Notes: generated from the sequence alone by a model not told the origin. A stretch of 29,090 nt of DNA from Enorma sp964624825 (GCA_964624825.1 CAZUYD010000023.1:1-29090), one strand, 5' to 3'; shown: positions 15,301 through 22,587, numbered from the stretch's first letter. Numbers and translations are program-made.

Positions 15301-17030
15301 AGCGCGTCGAGATTCGACACGCGGATGACCTTGGTGAACACGTTTTCGATGATGGAGCGGCAAAGCCCCGCCATGATATCGGACGGCCCCTTGCCGCGAC
15401 GCTGCTCGCTCACCACGCTGCTGTTCATGAACACCGTGCACCGACTCCCGAGCGCGGCGGGATCTTTAGACGAGAACGCGGCCTCGGCGATACCCTCAAC
15501 CGGAATGTTCAGATTGGCGGCAAACCCCTCGAGAAACGATCCGCATCCTGCCGAGCACGCCTCGTTCACCACGATATCGGTCAGCACGCCGTCGGCGAGC
15601 CAGATAGCCTTCATGTCCTGGCCGCCGATATCGAGGACGAAGGTGGCATCGGGCACGCACGTCGCCGCCGCACGGGCATGCGCGACCGTCTCGACCGTGT
15701 GGTAGTCGGCATGGAACGCCCGCGCGAACAAGAGCTCGCCGTAGCCCGTGGTGCCCACGGCGTCGATAGCGAGCGTCACGCCCGCGTCCATCCAGCGACG
15801 ACGCAGGGCAAGAAGTCCGTCGCGCGCCACGTCGAGCGGTTTGCCCTCGTTCGATGCATAGAACGAATCGACGAGCGTCCCCTCGTGATCGATGAGCGCG
15901 AACTTCGTGGTAGTCGATCCGGAGTCGATTCCCACATACACATGAACGGTATCGCCCGCGCGATACGCCCCAGGACCCGTCGCGGGAACTTCCGCCGGAT
16001 GGCGCCGCTCGAACTCTGCGCGCTCTTCGTCGTTCTCGAAGAACGGGCGCGTGGGGGCGATCTCGTCATCTGCAGGCGGGCGCTGTTCCAACTCGACGAG
16101 CGCCGCGCACGCCGTCTGCGCGTCGGTGTAATCCCATTGCCCGCCCGCATCTGAGCTCTCGCCATCTGCAAGCGAGAGCGCTGCGCCGCGGGCAACGATC
16201 ACCTGAGGATCGCGCGGCACGATGCGCTCATCATGCGCAAGATCGAGCTGCTCGGCAAACACGCGCTCGAGGGTGGGGTTGTAGGCGAGCGCGCCGCCCT
16301 CGAAGATGACCGGCGCTTTGATCTCGATGCCCTGCGCCAGGCCGCCGATCGTTTGGCGTGCCACCGCGTGAAATGCGGAGAGCGCCAAATCCTCGCGCGG
16401 AACGCCCTGGTTGAGCAACGGCTGGATATCGGTCTTCGCGTATACGCCGCAGCGGCCGGAAACCTCGTACACCGTCGTGCCGCGCGCCGCGAGCTCCTCG
16501 AACCCCTCGGTGGGAACGCCCAGCAGCTTGGCCATCTCGTCGATGAACGCACCGGTGCCGCCCGCGCAGCTACCGTTCATGCGCATGTCAGACACCACGG
16601 GCTGCCCGCCGGCCTCGTTCGCGCGGAAGAAGATCATCTTGGCGTCCTGTCCGCCCAGCTCGATGGCGCAACGGGTCTGCGGATAGAGATTGCGAATAGC
16701 GATGGCGTTCGCGACCACTTCTTGAACATATGTGGCGCCCAGCGACCGCGCGATGTCGCGCGCGCCCGATCCTGTCACCGCGATGCGCAGGCGCGCGCCG
16801 GGGAATCGCTTGCCCACCTCGGCAAGCGCCTCGGCCGCACTCGCCGCCTGCCGGGCATTGTGCCGCTTGTAGCGCCAGTAGCGCGTCTCACCGGTTTTCG
16901 CGTCGAGCACGAACACCTTGGTCGTCGTCGAGCCGATATCGAGGCCCACATGCAGCGTTTCTTCCATCGATTCCGAAAGGGATGCTCCGGCCATCCCTTG
17001 CTTGACTCCTGCTGAAACCGACTGATTCAT
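12312..17030 (-). CDS. fused acyl-CoA dehydratase activase / 2-hydroxyacyl-CoA dehydratase-like protein
   Basis: A 1,572-residue fusion of two BadF/HgdC-type ASKHA ATPase modules and a dehydratase-like (DUF2229/HgdB-type) part. Module 1 starts GLDIGSTTTK (about 29-38), with GGQDAK and Cys155 in NGSCAGGTGAF. Module 2 starts GIDSGSTTTK (about 367-376), with GGQDMK and Cys492 in NEACSAGCGSF. Each such Cys normally holds half of a [4Fe-4S] cluster in a dimer. A Cys cluster (CRRCGNHC near 661-668, and NRCP) follows, then an Ala-rich linker, then the C-terminal region with VTSDTICFPAKL, HNDICFPAQ, GKYIGDCR and QPFGCLPNHVVGRG. HgdC activates the dehydratase by ATP-driven electron injection; the substrate here is unknown. 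ATG at 17030 has GGGGAG 4-5 nt upstream; the frame also opens at ATG 17126, without an RBS. Confidence 0.9.
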   Translation of the reverse strand: MNQSVSAGVKQGMAGASLSESMEETLHVGLDIGSTTTKVFVLDAKTGETRYWRYKRHNARQAASAAEALAEVGKRFPGARLRIAVTGSGARDIARSLGATYVQEVVANAIAIRNLYPQTRCAIELGGQDAKMIFFRANEAGGQPVVSDMRMNGSCAGGTGAFIDEMAKLLGVPTEGFEELAARGTTVYEVSGRCGVYAKTDIQPLLNQGVPREDLALSAFHAVARQTIGGLAQGIEIKAPVIFEGGALAYNPTLERVFAEQLDLAHDERIVPRDPQVIVARGAALSLADGESSDAGGQWDYTDAQTACAALVELEQRPPADDEIAPTRPFFENDEERAEFERRHPAEVPATGPGAYRAGDTVHVYVGIDSGSTTTKFALIDHEGTLVDSFYASNEGKPLDVARDGLLALRRRWMDAGVTLAIDAVGTTGYGELLFARAFHADYHTVETVAHARAAATCVPDATFVLDIGGQDMKAIWLADGVLTDIVVNEACSAGCGSFLEGFAANLNIPVEGIAEAAFSSKDPAALGSRCTVFMNSSVVSEQRRGKGPSDIMAGLCRSIIENVFTKVIRVSNLDALGDRIVVQGGTFRNDAVLRAFEQYLGHAVTRSPHPGLMGAIGVALLAQEHAQEAERTSGKPFTSSFIGLNAIEDFTHDEYAGVTCRRCGNHCGRTVVAFSDGELFVTGNRCPRGEEIDWAELIREVPGTLAPEAKRAEGGAGAAAGARMAAGYTGDEAARPASAAEPGQASATNVASGARGQRQAAAPNLFDDRQRLLFQDWPCDPVAPENGITVGLPRVLEFWDNMPFWTTLFRAIGCTVRISRPSTRRMFEQGLPHVTSDTICFPAKLVHGHIRDLVAADVDRIFMPIITTVPTENTASTSEWMCAVVKGYPYVMRNSDNPEERFGIPFDTPLFHWYSTRDRDRQLVRYLEDTFHIAPPQARRAILMADVAQQSFTDALQQRGREVIDQARRAGTYAVVMASRPYHNDPLVNHGVPKLFTNQGIAVLTPDAVPGVCEVDLSNSRLDIVNNFHARMLSCAVIAASAPELEYVQLVSFGCGHDAYLSDEIVRIMHEVGDKTPLILKIDESDATGPVRIRVRSFVETTNRRRAGIAAGEDISGGERAASEQRDAPPFAAEQAAKAGENLLSDPYKVKYTKRDRREKVVLIPNTSHAFALLMAAALKRQGVRAEALDVGREDAIRLGKRYVHNDICFPAQITIGEALYALKSGKYDDADVAMITGKYIGDCRLTHYMPLLRKALDDAGYPNVPVLTNDDVDFHNAYPGFKLSLATSIQIVWGLPMIDALEALLRRMRPYELEAGSADRAFDAAIDEVMKGIEHHGVAGAERGFARAIEIMKGVRYDRSHPRPTVLIVGEYLLNFHPGANHEIERYLEENGLEVIEARMTDVIRKSYFYKHAQSREYRVDISAKERMWYATADHFFDIAHDRCDRIASVHPLYEAPTRLPDLVKLSDEVLHHTFDAGEGVLIPAEILEQARLGCRAFVILQPFGCLPNHVVGRGLVHALKERYPDGQFLPLDYDPDVSFANVENRLQMLIMSARERAANNEVAADGATA

Positions 17031-17172
17031 GTCGCTCCCCGCACACGCCTCTCTTGTCCCCTGCGGCAACCCTGTGCAGCGCGACCGACCCACCTGCTCG
17101 GAGACGCTCACAGCGTATTTCGCCATGGTGTTTTGTTCAATGATCCATACCAGGCTATGAATATATACCTAT

Positions 17173-17201
17173 GAGAAATACAACACTCTGTTGTATTTCT
17201 C
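17173..17201. promoter_or_regulatory. perfect AT-rich inverted repeat before the dehydratase gene, candidate operator
   Basis: Arms GAGAAATACAAC and GTTGTATTTCTC pair perfectly over 12 bp with a 5-nt spacer actct. Such an AT-rich palindrome stands out in GC-rich DNA. It lies just upstream of minus-strand TATATT (17160-17165), a likely -10 for the dehydratase gene, so a bound regulator would sit over the -35 region. No plus-strand gene ends here, so a terminator role is unlikely. Confidence 0.55.
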
Positions 17202-17342
17202 TTCTTCGTAGAAGCGCCATCGTTTACGTCGCGTTGAACCTCGAAAACGCCTGTGATGGGTGCGGCGAGACCACGGTTCGGCCGAGGCGGGAAGCCTCCG
17301 CGCCCGAGCTGCGCGAGGCGCGCATCGCACGGTCGCAGGCGT

Positions 17343-17506
17343 GAGGCGCCAGCCGAAACAGAAGTTACGCCGCCTCAACGGCACGCCCGTCAGGCCGAGG
17401 AAGTGTGGGGCGCGCCGGCCAAAATAGGAGTTGCGCTGCCTGGGATGAAATTGGCTGAGCGAACGAGAGGGTAGGGCACGCCAGCCGAAGCAGGGATTGC
17501 GCCGCC
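17343..17506. repeat. degenerate direct repeats, 66-bp period, locus 1
   Basis: Three 32-bp units start at 17343, 17409 and 17475, exactly 66 bp apart, separated by 34-bp stretches that are not alike. Core words are AGCCGAA-CAG and TTGCGCCGCC. Units 2 and 3 differ at 8 of 32 positions, and all 8 are transitions. A weak fourth unit may lie near 17278-17309. The spacing resembles a CRISPR array, but the units are too different and no cas gene is present. Confidence 0.7.
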
Positions 17507-17536
17507 ATCCGTCCTCAGCGCATGAAACCAGAAAGG

Positions 17537-17560
17537 GCCGCGGCTGGCATGAGCCGCGGC
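17537..17560 (-). terminator. second hairpin after the flavin reductase gene
   Basis: A perfect 9-bp stem GCCGCGGCT / AGCCGCGGC encloses the loop ggcatg. On the minus strand it is followed by CCTTTCTGGTTTC, a weak T-rich tract. It lies just beyond hairpin copy E, so the two may act in series. Confidence 0.5.
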
Positions 17561-17592
17561 TCCCGTACGGCAAACCCGTCTTCTACCTAGAA

Positions 17593-17621
17593 ATGGCTCT
17601 AACAGCCGGTGTTAGAGCCAT
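17593..17621 (-). terminator. 29-nt hairpin element, copy E, terminator of the flavin reductase gene
   Basis: This is the only perfect copy: arms ATGGCTCTAAC and GTTAGAGCCAT pair over 11 bp, with loop ACCGGCT on the minus strand. It lies 42 bp past the flavin reductase stop and is followed by TTCTAGG. Its outer arm sequence differs from the other copies on both sides, so base pairing is kept while sequence changes. Confidence 0.7.
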
Positions 17622-17663
17622 GGGCTTCTGCATTGCTTCAATTATGCGCGCCTACCCGTTGCA

Positions 17664-18224
17664 TTACATCAATGCCTTGCCCGCGTCCCACGCGCCGCCG
17701 ACTTCCTCCCCCACCACGCGATAGATGCGACGGGTCGAATCGTAGACGATTGGCTGGTATTTATCGAAATCAACGCGCCCCGCATCGTCGAGAATCGATT
17801 CGTCGACCAGGGTGTTCACGATGCGCCCGACGATGCGCGCACCATGCTCGTCGCCATCGACCCTCGTGACCTCGCACTCCATCGTAAGTGGATACTCCTC
17901 GATAACCGGCGCATCGACGTGCTCGGACTTCACGAAGGTCAGGCCGCTCTGCTCGGCCTTGTTGACCTTGTTGCCCGTGGCGATGCCGAAGTAGTCGGCC
18001 GAGACCACATGGGCGCGATCCGCTGGCGCCACCGTGAACGCACCCTTCTTGACGATGTTCTCGGTCGTCTTGTGATCGCCGATGTTAAAGCAAATCTCAT
18101 GACGCGAGCACTCGCCCGCCCAGGCCGCGTTCATGGCGTTCGGCACGCCGTTCTCATCGTAGCTCCCGATGATGAACACCGACTGCGGGAACAGCTCGCC
18201 CGCATCTCCCAGGCTCTTCTTCAT
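17664..18224 (-). CDS. flavin reductase / flavoredoxin family protein
   Basis: A 186-residue FMN-binding split-barrel protein. Signatures are PQSVFIIGSYDENGVPNAMNAAWAGECSRHEICFNIG (the flavoredoxin-type N-terminal barrel with FMN contacts), then KTTENI-KKGAFTV and VVSADYFGIATGNKVNK. Such proteins reduce or carry FMN and pass electrons to partner oxidoreductases, or act as NAD(P)H:flavin reductases. The ATG at 18224 has AGGAG 6 nt upstream. It ends in hairpin E, so it appears to be a single-gene unit. The redox partner is not visible in the window. Confidence 0.9.
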   Translation of the reverse strand: MKKSLGDAGELFPQSVFIIGSYDENGVPNAMNAAWAGECSRHEICFNIGDHKTTENIVKKGAFTVAPADRAHVVSADYFGIATGNKVNKAEQSGLTFVKSEHVDAPVIEEYPLTMECEVTRVDGDEHGARIVGRIVNTLVDESILDDAGRVDFDKYQPIVYDSTRRIYRVVGEEVGGAWDAGKALM

Positions 18225-18326
18225 ACTGCACTCCTATCTCCGCATGCGGCAATACCTAAGACGTGGCAATGCCAACATCCTATGTTCAGTATCCTATCTA
18301 CCTGCGCAGGTCACAAGAACGCACCT

Positions 18327-18347
18327 GCGGGTAAGTTGCTTACCCGC
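18327..18347. repeat. short strong hairpin next to the assembly gap
   Basis: A perfect 9-bp stem GCGGGTAAG / CTTACCCGC has a 3-nt loop. A 12-bp palindrome acctgcgcaggt lies just before it (18300-18311). It could be a terminator for the gene ending at 18501, though the gap between them leaves this open. Confidence 0.5.
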
Positions 18348-18360
18348 GCGAAAGCGATGC

Positions 18361-18460
18361 NNNNNNNNNNNNNNNNNNNNNNNNNNNNNNNNNNNNNNNN
18401 NNNNNNNNNNNNNNNNNNNNNNNNNNNNNNNNNNNNNNNNNNNNNNNNNNNNNNNNNNNN
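18361..18460. other. assembly gap, 100 N
   Basis: Exactly 100 undefined bases, the usual placeholder for a gap of unknown length between contigs. Hairpin-forming sequence borders it on both sides: the stem at 18327-18347, and AAGCGC/GCGCTT at 18477-18495, just after the stop at 18501. Genes between the flavin reductase and the one-TM protein may be missing. Confidence 0.97.
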
Positions 18461-18500
18461 CGGCACCGTGGTGGCCAAGCGCCCGGCGCGCGCTTACCGC

Positions 18501-19235
18501 TCACGATGCGAGCGCGAGGGTATACGTCCGCCCCTCGGTATCCGTCAGCACCAGCTGGTCTTCATCAAGCGCAAGATCGGTCATCGTACCTTCGGCGTGG
18601 TAGTAATCTACCGCGGCGGATCCATCCGAATGGACATAGCTCTGCACGTAAAAGACGCCGTCGGCGTTGGAGAGCAGATAGAATACGCCCTGGTAGAGCG
18701 CAAATCCCACAGGATCTCCCGTTATCTCGAACAGGGCGAGCGACTCTGCGTCCGAGTCGGCGTACTGGTACCCGAACGCATAGCCGTCATCCTGCTGGAT
18801 GATTGAATACGTGTACCCATTCGCCTCGATCGTCTCGCCGTCCGCAACGCGCACGACGCTCCCAGACTGCCCGCCGCTATCCGCCTCATCGGCGGCGGCG
18901 ATAGCTTCCGTGTCATCGGCAAGCAACGCTCCGGCCACGGCGCTGCCTACGACACAGATCAACAGCGCAGCGCAGAGAATACCTATAAGCGCCGGCACCA
19001 TGACAACCAGGCGATTCGTGCGGGATCGCATCTGAGGAGCCGTCTGCACCGCCTGGCCTGCGGCATCGTGGCGCAAACGATCGAGCTCGCGCCCGTCTGC
19101 GCGCGCGGCGCGATGCGCGGCCTCTGCAGCATTGATGGGAGCATGCACGCGGTCCGCGCTCCCCTCGTGCTCGCTCGCCGCAGGCGCGCTGCGCGTCTCT
19201 CGCGCCGCGTCGTGAGTTGTCTTGCGCTTCGACAC
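18501..19235 (-). CDS. hypothetical protein with one membrane segment and an extracytoplasmic domain
   Basis: A 244-residue protein that I do not recognise. Residues 1-75 are hydrophilic and rich in Ala, Arg, His and Glu (cytoplasmic). One membrane helix follows at about 76-105 (LVVMVPALIGILCAALLICV). An acidic Ala/Asp linker and a roughly 125-residue outer domain come after. That domain is rich in Tyr/Asp/Gly with short repeated strand-turn words (YTYSIIQQDDGYAFGYQ, FALYQGVFYLL, DGVFYVQSY), which suggests a beta-propeller-like or beta-sheet fold. GTG at 19235 has AAGGAG 7 nt upstream. It follows nrdJ by 64 bp on the same strand with no clear terminator between, so read-through is likely. Confidence 0.8.
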   Translation of the reverse strand: MSKRKTTHDAARETRSAPAASEHEGSADRVHAPINAAEAAHRAARADGRELDRLRHDAAGQAVQTAPQMRSRTNRLVVMVPALIGILCAALLICVVGSAVAGALLADDTEAIAAADEADSGGQSGSVVRVADGETIEANGYTYSIIQQDDGYAFGYQYADSDAESLALFEITGDPVGFALYQGVFYLLSNADGVFYVQSYVHSDGSAAVDYYHAEGTMTDLALDEDQLVLTDTEGRTYTLALAS

Positions 19236-19299
19236 CGGATATCTCCTTCAACTCGATAAGCTCATCGATGCCATGAAAACTGTAACGGAAACGCCGCCT

Positions 19300-22200
19300 T
19301 TATGAGCAGCCGGTGGTGGAGCCGCAATCCATGCACACCTTACAGGTCCCGTTTTGCACCATGCGCGAGCTGCCGCAGGTGGAGCAGGTGCTGCCGTCGT
19401 ACAACCGCTCCCCATGAAGCGCCGCATCATGCACGGCCTCGCTCACGAACGCGGCCGTGTAGAGATCGTCGGTATCGATCGATCCCGTCTCCTCTGCAAG
19501 CTCCCGCTCCTTCGCCGCCGTGAGCCGCGACAGCTCCTCCTGCGAGGCAACGGGCTCCGCATCGAACTCGAGCTCCCGCGCTGCGGAAGCGCTGGCCGGC
19601 ACCGGGGTCGCCCCGGCGATCTGCCCCCAACCCTCGGGCTTTACCTGCACGCGCGTGAAATCGCCAAGCTCGATGTCAATCACCTTGGAGATCAGGTCGG
19701 AAATCGACGTCACGTACTTGATGTTTGGATGGCTCTGCACGAAGCCATAGGGCTCATACATTTGCCCGCGCAGCATCTTGGAGATGCTCTCCGGCGGAAT
19801 GCCGTACTGCAACATGACCGAGATGGTCTTCGAGAGCGAGTTCAAAAGCCCCATGATCGTGGTGCCTTCGCGGTCGGTCGTTACGAAGAGCTCGGATATC
19901 TTTCCCTCCTCGTTTCGATTCACCGTGGTATAGATCTTCACGCCGTCGATTTGCGCCAAATGCGTCCGCCCGCTTCGAATGCCCTTGATGCGCTTCCTGC
20001 GCGCCGGTTGCGGCGCTTGAGCGAGCTTCTCCTGCGCCCCGCGCGCGTATTCTAAAAGCGCTGCATATGAAAGATCGCCCAGGTCCTTCTCGCCCGCATC
20101 GTCGGCAAGCGTGGTGTTGAGCGGCTGCGCGTTTTTCGAGCCGTCGCGGTAGAGCGTGATGCCCTTGCACCCCGTCTGCCAGGCGAGCAGAATCACGTCC
20201 TTGAAGTCCTGAACCGTCGCATCGTGTGGCAGGTTCACGGTCTTCGAGATCGCGCCCGACACCAACGGCGTCAGCGCGGCGACCATCAGCACGTGCCCGC
20301 GCGGCGCGATGAATCGCTCGCCGCTGCCGCACACGTTTGCGGTATCGAACACCTTAAGGTCTTCATCGCGCAGGTGCGGCGCCCCCTCGATCTTCCCATC
20401 CACGATCATGCCCGCGTCATCGGTCGCCTGCACATAATCCAGGATGTCTTGAACCTCGTCCTCGGCGTATCCAAGATGGCGCAGCGCATCCCCGATAACC
20501 GGGTTCGCGATGGTCATGAAGCCCCCGCCCGAGAGCTTCTTGTAGATCATATGGCTGAAGAACGGCTCGATGGAAGTTGCAGCGCAGTCCATCGCAAACG
20601 AGATGGTGCCCGTGGGTGCCATAACGCTCACCTGGGCATTGCGATACCCATAGCGCTCGCCGAGCTCCTCTGCAAACGTCCAGCTCTCGATCAGCGCTTG
20701 CGCCAGCTCGCTTTCGCCCGCCTGGTCGAGCAGGTCGAAATCAACGATCGGCGGCTCGACGGAAAGCCCCTCGAACGCATCGTTGCGCACTCCGGCAACG
20801 CGTGCATGGTTGCGAATCACCCGCGCCATAGAGCGCTTGTTGATGCCGTAGCAGTCAAACGGACCGACCTTGCGCGCCATGATGGCTGACGCCGCGTAGC
20901 TTCGCCCGGTCAACGTTCCCACGAGCGCCGCCGCGAAGACGCGCGCCTGGGGCGAATCGTATGGCATGCCCTTCGCCATGAGCAGGCTCGCTAGGTTCGA
21001 GATGCCCAAGCCCGTCGCACGGAACCGGTACGTCTTCCGTGCGATGTCCTTCGTAGGAAACTGCCCCCACGCGATCGATGCCTCGAGCGCAAGCTGCACC
21101 AGATCGATCGTATGCTCGTAGCCCGCAACATCGAATGTCCCCGTCGCGGAATCGTAGTAGCGAAACACGTTAATCGATGCCAGGTTGCAGCTGGAATCGT
21201 CCAGAAACGCGTACTCGCCGCAGGGATTGGTGGAATTCAGGCGGTTGTATGAGGCGCCCACGATGCCGTCTTCGCCGCCGGGACAGGTATGCCACTCGTT
21301 GAAGGTGTCGTTGAACTGCGGTGCGGGATCGGCGCACCGCCATGCGCTCTCGTTAAACAAATCCCAGATATGCCTGACCGAAACCTCGCGGTCGAGCGAG
21401 GAGTCAACACGCCCTTTGAGCTCATAGGTCGCATCGGGCTCTTCGTCGAGCGTCATGACCTTCGTCATGAACTCGTTGTCGATCCGCAGCGAGTTGTTCG
21501 AATTCTGCCCCGAGACCGTCGCGTACGCCTCTCCATTGATGTCGCCGTCGTAGCCCATTTTCATGAGGGCGAGCGCCTTGTCCTCTTCGCGCGACTTCCA
21601 GGTGATGAACTGCTCGATGTCCGGGTGATCGATATCCAGGCAGACCATTTTCGCCGCACGGCGCGTGGTGCCACCGCTCTTGATGGCATCGGCGTTGCGG
21701 TCAAGGCCGCGCAAGAAGCTCATCACGCCGCTCGAGACCCCGCCGCCCGAGAGCCGCTCTCCCTCGGCGCGCAGCGCACTGAAGTTTGAACCGGTGCCCG
21801 AACCGCCTTTGAAGAGCTTCGTCTCGGTGACAAACTCATCCGAGATGGAATGCTCGCCCAGCAGCTTGTCCTCAACGCTCACGATAAAGCACGCGCTCGC
21901 CTGGGTGCGCGTATATTGGTCGATGGCTTCGACCACCTCGCCGCTCTCGGGATCCACATAATACATGTGCTGCGGCTCACCCGAAATGCCATAAGAGCGC
22001 TTGAGCCCGGTGTTGAACCACTGCGGCGAGTTCGGTGCAAACCGTTGGTCGAGCATGAGATACACCAGCTCGTCGTAAAGGATCTGCGCCTGCTCGCCCT
22101 CGTCGATCATCCCCTCATCGACGAGCGCCGCTACCCAGAAATCCACCATGCGGTGCGCCACCTGTTTGAGCGACACCTCGTGACCGGTCTCGGGCACGCC

Positions 22201-22431
22201 CGCGCGACGAAAGTACTTCGATGCGATGATGTCCACCGCGTTTTGAGAATACCGTGCGGGGAACTCTAAATCGTGCATCTCGCAGAGTATCTTGCCTGTT
22301 TTGTAGTCGGTGAGGCAGACGTCTCGCGTTGTCCATTCAAAGAGGTCATATACCGTTTTATCCGCATGCTCGGGACGATCGAGCTCTGTTGTGAACCGCC
22401 GGCAAATAAGCTCGTCGATCGTGGTAGCCAT
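19300..22431 (-). CDS. nrdJ: vitamin B12-dependent (class II) ribonucleoside-diphosphate reductase
   Basis: This enzyme reduces ribonucleotides to deoxyribonucleotides with adenosylcobalamin as radical source and works without oxygen. The 1,043-residue product has the family's single-chain layout. QASACFI (Cys181) and SSCNLASINV (Cys415) give the redox Cys pair. NPCGEY (402-407) gives the thiyl-radical Cys404 and Glu406. GGSGTGSNFSALR and GGTTRRAAKMV are substrate-site signatures. The C-end carries a Cys-rich knuckle (CSTCGSSR...CKVCMDCGSTTGCS), which re-reduces the active site or binds zinc. The frame opens further upstream, but ATG at 22431 has GAGGA about 8 nt before it and starts the normal N-end (MATTIDELICRRF). 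Confidence 0.96.
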   Translation of the reverse strand: MATTIDELICRRFTTELDRPEHADKTVYDLFEWTTRDVCLTDYKTGKILCEMHDLEFPARYSQNAVDIIASKYFRRAGVPETGHEVSLKQVAHRMVDFWVAALVDEGMIDEGEQAQILYDELVYLMLDQRFAPNSPQWFNTGLKRSYGISGEPQHMYYVDPESGEVVEAIDQYTRTQASACFIVSVEDKLLGEHSISDEFVTETKLFKGGSGTGSNFSALRAEGERLSGGGVSSGVMSFLRGLDRNADAIKSGGTTRRAAKMVCLDIDHPDIEQFITWKSREEDKALALMKMGYDGDINGEAYATVSGQNSNNSLRIDNEFMTKVMTLDEEPDATYELKGRVDSSLDREVSVRHIWDLFNESAWRCADPAPQFNDTFNEWHTCPGGEDGIVGASYNRLNSTNPCGEYAFLDDSSCNLASINVFRYYDSATGTFDVAGYEHTIDLVQLALEASIAWGQFPTKDIARKTYRFRATGLGISNLASLLMAKGMPYDSPQARVFAAALVGTLTGRSYAASAIMARKVGPFDCYGINKRSMARVIRNHARVAGVRNDAFEGLSVEPPIVDFDLLDQAGESELAQALIESWTFAEELGERYGYRNAQVSVMAPTGTISFAMDCAATSIEPFFSHMIYKKLSGGGFMTIANPVIGDALRHLGYAEDEVQDILDYVQATDDAGMIVDGKIEGAPHLRDEDLKVFDTANVCGSGERFIAPRGHVLMVAALTPLVSGAISKTVNLPHDATVQDFKDVILLAWQTGCKGITLYRDGSKNAQPLNTTLADDAGEKDLGDLSYAALLEYARGAQEKLAQAPQPARRKRIKGIRSGRTHLAQIDGVKIYTTVNRNEEGKISELFVTTDREGTTIMGLLNSLSKTISVMLQYGIPPESISKMLRGQMYEPYGFVQSHPNIKYVTSISDLISKVIDIELGDFTRVQVKPEGWGQIAGATPVPASASAARELEFDAEPVASQEELSRLTAAKERELAEETGSIDTDDLYTAAFVSEAVHDAALHGERLYDGSTCSTCGSSRMVQNGTCKVCMDCGSTTGCS

Positions 22432-22499
22432 GATTCGATTCCTCGCTTTCGCTTGATGAGCGGCCATATCCAAGAGCTTCGCACATGGCGCGGACAACG

Positions 22500-22556
22500 C
22501 GCGGTTTCCGTGGCGCGGTCGAGCACGACGCGGTTCCGTGGCGCGGCCGAGCACAG
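22500..22556. repeat. tandem 28-29-bp repeats in the nrdJ leader
   Basis: Two adjacent units, 22500-22528 and 22529-22556, share CGCGGTTCCGTGGCGCGG and CGAGCAC. One base is deleted in the second, and the other changes are transitions. A broken third unit follows to about 22575. They lie between the likely nrdJ promoter and start, so they would be in the mRNA leader. Confidence 0.75.
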
Positions 22557-22581
22557 CGCGACCGAGCGCGCGACAGGCTCG

Positions 22582-22587
22582 ATTCTA
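22582..22587 (-). promoter_or_regulatory. possible extended -10 of the nrdJ promoter
   Basis: The minus strand reads TTGCTAGAAT, giving TAGAAT (5 of 6 to TATAAT) with an upstream TG in the extended -10 position. The nearest -35-like word (TTGATG) is 20 bp away, which is too far. Transcription would start near 22575, leaving a 145-nt leader. Confidence 0.38.

Larger units (their letters stand above)
17031..17663. other. gene-free region upstream of the dehydratase gene
   Basis: About 630 bp without a gene I trust. It holds, right to left, hairpin copy E and a second stem ending the flavin reductase gene, the 66-bp-spaced repeats, a perfect AT-rich inverted repeat, and the probable promoter (minus TATATT at 17160-17165). 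The minus frame 17169-17573 is open and contains three 22-residue repeats with RRN--FG-R, but it is Arg-rich, runs through the AT-rich palindrome, and follows the DNA repeats, so I treat it as non-coding. Confidence 0.5.

Noticed and set aside
14058..16154. 698-codon plus-strand frame opposite the dehydratase gene
   Set aside because: It is a shadow frame caused by GC-rich codon bias; the protein is Arg/His-rich and lacks motifs, while the minus strand has clear ATPase signatures.
17278..17506. CRISPR array suggested by 32-bp units with 34-bp spacers
   Set aside because: Units share only about 75 percent identity, there are only three, and no cas gene is in the window. True arrays have near-identical repeats.
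17169..17573. 134-codon minus-strand frame with 22-residue repeats (RRN--FG-R)
   Set aside because: The repeats follow from the 66-bp DNA period, which is a multiple of three. The frame is Arg-rich, lacks a good RBS, and runs through a perfect AT-rich palindrome.
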